A stretch of DNA of 7,543 bases. Origin: an uncultured Collinsella sp. Lineage in GTDB: Bacteria > Actinomycetota > Coriobacteriia > Coriobacteriales > Coriobacteriaceae. The stretch lies in contig USPH01000059.1 of NCBI GenBank assembly GCA_900556515.1, forward strand, positions 1 through 7,543, written 5' to 3'. Position 1 is the stretch's first letter, and every line of letters starts with the position of its first letter. Both the position numbers and the translations under genes were made by a program. Of this stretch, positions 5,859-7,543 are shown piece by piece. Below the pieces are notes generated by a model. It was given only the letters and a program-made list of their open reading frames with translations, did not search any database and was not told where the DNA came from.

Positions 5859-7028
5859 TTATCGCAAAAGCCAATCACGCGCCGAAACCACACTACAGTC
5901 TTTCGACTCATACGTTGAATCCACGCGGGCCACAACATAGCGCGCATCTTTTGCAATGTCGATCTCATCGCATACAGCCTGTAAATGGCGGGCGTACTTA
6001 TCGTGATACGTTCTGGATGATTTTATTTCGATAGCCTTGGGACTCCCTGAGTTTGTGCAGTCGAGCAAATCGATTTCTCGCTTGCCGTCGTCCCTATAGA
6101 AATACAACTCGGGATTCTCGCCCACGTTGAGATGGCTCTTCGCCGTTTCGGAAACGATGAGGTTTTCGAAAACTGCCCCCAGATAAGGGCTCTCCAAAAG
6201 TTGCTCCAGTGATCCAATTTTGAGCAAGTAGCAGAGCAGCCCCGTGTCGTAAAAATAAAGCTTGGGCGTTTTAGTCAAACGTTTCCTGGCATTTGCATAA
6301 TAGGGCTGCAGTGAAAACGTCAGGTAGCTCTGCTCCAGGATAGACAACCAGCTTTTAATGGTCGATACGTTCACACCCGTATCTCGAGAAAGCGAAGATA
6401 TATTAATGAGAGCACCGGCGCTCTGGGCAATTATGGACAGAAACTTATGAAACTCCGCTTTATTGCGCACGTCAAGCAAGCCCACAACATCGCGCTCAAC
6501 ATAGGTATCAATATAGCTGGGGAAATAAACCGAGGACGGCATTCCGGCGGAAAGCAGGCGAGGGTATCCCCCTTCGAGCGCAAACAAATCCACTTCCAGC
6601 TGCCCCTGCTGGCCCCTCTCCGCTTCTCGAAACGAAAATGGCAGCAATTTTAAGATCCCGACTCGCCCGGCAAGAGACTGGCCGATGCTTTTCATCATCA
6701 AAAAGTTTTGCGATCCCGTAAGGATGTATTGACCGGCGTCTCCCCGCTCATCCGAAACAACCTGGATCATCGAGAACAAATCCGGGGCGTATTGCGCCTC
6801 ATCGATGATGAGTCCGCCCTTTCGGTTGCGGATAAAACTCACCGGATCCTCCAAGGCCGCGCGCCTCGTTTGGGGGTCCTCAAGCGTGACATAGGAATAG
6901 TCGGGAAAGGCATGCCTAACCAGCGTAGACTTACCGCTCTGCCTAGGCCCCGTCAACGACACAACAGGAAACCAACCCGCCATGCGAATGAGCAACTCAT
7001 GCAAATCCCTGTTAATGTACTCGGCCAT
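5859..7028 (-). CDS. AAA-type ATPase with C-terminal DUF4143 domain
   Basis: The 389-aa protein belongs to the common bacterial and archaeal AAA_14/DUF4143 ATPases, whose cellular role is unsettled. The N-terminal ATPase has Walker A GPRQSGKST (27-35), Walker B GGLIIDEAQ (71-79; Asp76, Glu77) and a sensor-like LTGSQN (103-108), followed by the family's FREAE segment (134-138). The DUF4143 part spans about 175-340: YIDTYVERDV (172-181), a helix-turn-helix-like stretch (INISSLSRDTGVNVSTIKSW, 208-227), PKLYFYDTGLL (255-265), GAVFENL (284-290), and REID (317-320) with IEIKSS (333-338), which resemble a PD-(D/E)XK nuclease-like core. ATG 7028 is preferred because AAGGGG (7036-7041) lies 7 nt upstream and family homology starts right there; the longer GTG start at 7103 would run through the 23-bp repeats, whose period is not a multiple of three. 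Its base composition is visibly lower in G+C than its neighbours, suggesting horizontal acquisition. Confidence 0.92.
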   Translation of the reverse strand: MAEYINRDLHELLIRMAGWFPVVSLTGPRQSGKSTLVRHAFPDYSYVTLEDPQTRRAALEDPVSFIRNRKGGLIIDEAQYAPDLFSMIQVVSDERGDAGQYILTGSQNFLMMKSIGQSLAGRVGILKLLPFSFREAERGQQGQLEVDLFALEGGYPRLLSAGMPSSVYFPSYIDTYVERDVVGLLDVRNKAEFHKFLSIIAQSAGALINISSLSRDTGVNVSTIKSWLSILEQSYLTFSLQPYYANARKRLTKTPKLYFYDTGLLCYLLKIGSLEQLLESPYLGAVFENLIVSETAKSHLNVGENPELYFYRDDGKREIDLLDCTNSGSPKAIEIKSSRTYHDKYARHLQAVCDEIDIAKDARYVVARVDSTYESKDCSVVSARDWLLR

Positions 7029-7035
7029 ATCAACG

Positions 7036-7041
7036 CCCCTT
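7036..7041 (-). promoter_or_regulatory. Ribosome binding site of the DUF4143 ATPase
   Basis: On the minus strand AAGGGG stands 7 nt before ATG 7026-7028. It supports this start over the in-frame GTG at 7103, which has no comparable site. Confidence 0.7.
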
Positions 7042-7045
7042 ATAA

Positions 7046-7114
7046 CGCTGTTACCATAATCGTATAGTATCATTTGCCATAATCTTGTAGTAGTGTTTTC
7101 CACAATCTTATAGT
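7046..7114 (-). repeat. Three 23-bp tandem repeats upstream of the ATPase gene
   Basis: On the minus strand three copies of a 15-base motif follow each other with an exact 23-nt period: ACTATAAGATTGTGG (7114-7100), ACTACAAGATTATGG (7091-7077) and ACTATACGATTATGG (7068-7054), each followed by an A-rich 8-nt spacer. The block lies 18 to 86 bases before the ATPase start codon in AT-rich DNA, where the promoter should be. The copies differ from each other at two to three positions of the core. This looks like an operator or iteron-like array. Which protein binds it, and whether the ATPase itself does, cannot be told. Confidence 0.75.
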
Positions 7115-7170
7115 AGCCCAGTTCAAAAACTTTATTTATAGAGCCGAAATCTCAGACCCTAAATAACAAT

Positions 7171-7207
7171 AGCCACCACAATGGGAACTGTCCCCATTGT
7201 GGTGGCT
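7171..7207 (-). terminator. Perfect 15-bp hairpin downstream of the MATE gene, probable terminator
   Basis: AGCCACCACAATGGG (7171-7185) and CCCATTGTGGTGGCT (7193-7207) are perfect inverted repeats around a 7-nt loop. The hairpin lies about 50 bases past the MATE stop on the minus strand and is followed there by ATTGTTATTT, a weak T-rich run, so it may terminate the MATE transcript. The GGGGACAGTTCCC core seen on the minus strand recalls the GGGGAC repeats near 1535-1668, so it may also be a dispersed repeat. Confidence 0.65.
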
Positions 7208-7256
7208 TGCAGGCGAGTTGACTTATTCGACTATCGCGCGCCGGCCGTGTCCGAGT

Positions 7257-7513
7257 CTAGAGCGTGGCAAGTCGCTTGGATTCGCGGACGGCGAGGGCGA
7301 TGGAGATAAGGCCAGTGATGGCGTCAGCCGCCACCAAGGCAAACCAGACACCCTGAACGCCCATCATGTTGCCAAGCAGGTACATAAGCGGCACGGAGCA
7401 GATCACGTAGCGGAGCAGACCGGTGAACGTGGCGATACCCACCTTCTCAACCGCCTGGAAGTACATCGACATGGTCATGGCAAGATAGCCCAGGGCCACG
7501 GCCAGGATAACGA
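7257..7513 (-). CDS. MATE-family multidrug efflux transporter, C-terminal fragment (partial)
   Basis: About 85 codons up to TAG 7257-7259 encode the end of a MATE (multi-antimicrobial extrusion) transporter, an inner-membrane cation-coupled exporter usually about 450 aa long with 12 membrane helices. Visible are a helix around VALGYLAMTMSMYFQAVEKV, a second around TGLLRYVICSVPLMYLLG, and a third around GVWFALVAADAITGLISIAL, ending with a basic tail (RESKRL), which is the usual order at the MATE C-terminus. Its start lies beyond the window. The reading frame stays open to the last genomic base, so the truncation comes from the contig end and not from decay; codons beyond 7513 would be adapter. 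The substrate cannot be inferred. Confidence 0.85.
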
Positions 7514-7543
7514 CTGTCTCTTATACACATCTGACGCTGCCGA
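7514..7543 (-). other. Nextera read-1 adapter and Tn5 mosaic end
   Basis: CTGTCTCTTATACACATCT (7514-7532) is the exact reverse complement of the 19-bp mosaic end, followed by GACGCTGCCGA (7533-7543), the start of the reverse-complemented Nextera read-1 adapter. A natural Tn5 end would not be followed by this engineered tail. These 30 bases are a library artefact and should be trimmed. Confidence 0.99.

Noticed and set aside
7029..7103. N-terminal extension of the DUF4143 ATPase from GTG 7103
   Set aside because: The extension reads through the 23-bp repeats in shifting frames, lacks a ribosome binding site, and family homology begins at ATG 7028.
7046..7114. CRISPR-like array
   Set aside because: The motif is 15 bases with 8-nt spacers and imperfect copies, far too short for CRISPR repeats and spacers, and no cas gene is present.
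7514..7532. Natural Tn5 or other transposon end
   Set aside because: The sequence is the hyperactive mosaic end followed by the commercial adapter tail, so it is library sequence.

Overview
The window looks like a complete assembly contig from a GC-rich Coriobacteriia gut bacterium, most likely Collinsella or a close relative. This rests on the gene types, the codon bias and the intergenic repeats carrying a GGGGAC core, and it is inferred without a database search. Sequencing-library sequence remains at both ends: the first 11 bases are the end of the Nextera/Tn5 mosaic end, and the last 30 bases are the full mosaic end plus 11 bases of the read-1 adapter. Genomic DNA therefore runs only from about 12 to 7513.

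Left part (12-1790): a very GC-rich IS110-family insertion sequence on the minus strand. Its DEDD recombinase gene is split by a one-base frameshift at 546-547, close to where the family carries its conserved serine. Structured non-coding DNA flanks the gene on both sides and could hold the bridge RNA of such an element. Beyond it (1530-1670) lies a cluster of GGGAC-centred repeats ending in a 58-bp imperfect palindrome.

Middle part (1787-5520): a GNAT acetyltransferase (+) faces decayed minus-strand material. This consists of the C-terminal half of a Ser/Thr kinase-like protein with a Cys/His tail, joined out of frame to the N-terminal part of an unrelated protein. Next come an intact agmatine deiminase (aguA, minus) with its own terminator and a divergently transcribed LuxR-type regulator (+). 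The aguA/luxR arrangement, with a 10-bp inverted repeat next to the aguA Shine-Dalgarno, suggests local control of agmatine breakdown.

Right part (5520-7513): a 340-bp intergenic region holds two hairpins with an identical 10-nt arm, and between them a 120-bp element with imperfect terminal inverted repeats. It is followed by an AAA/DUF4143 ATPase (minus) with a strong terminator and three 23-bp tandem repeats in its upstream region. Last is the C-terminal end of a MATE efflux transporter (minus), cut by the contig end. No complete new multi-gene system is evident. The least explained items are the 23-bp repeats at the ATPase gene, the 120-bp inverted-repeat element and the kinase remnant.
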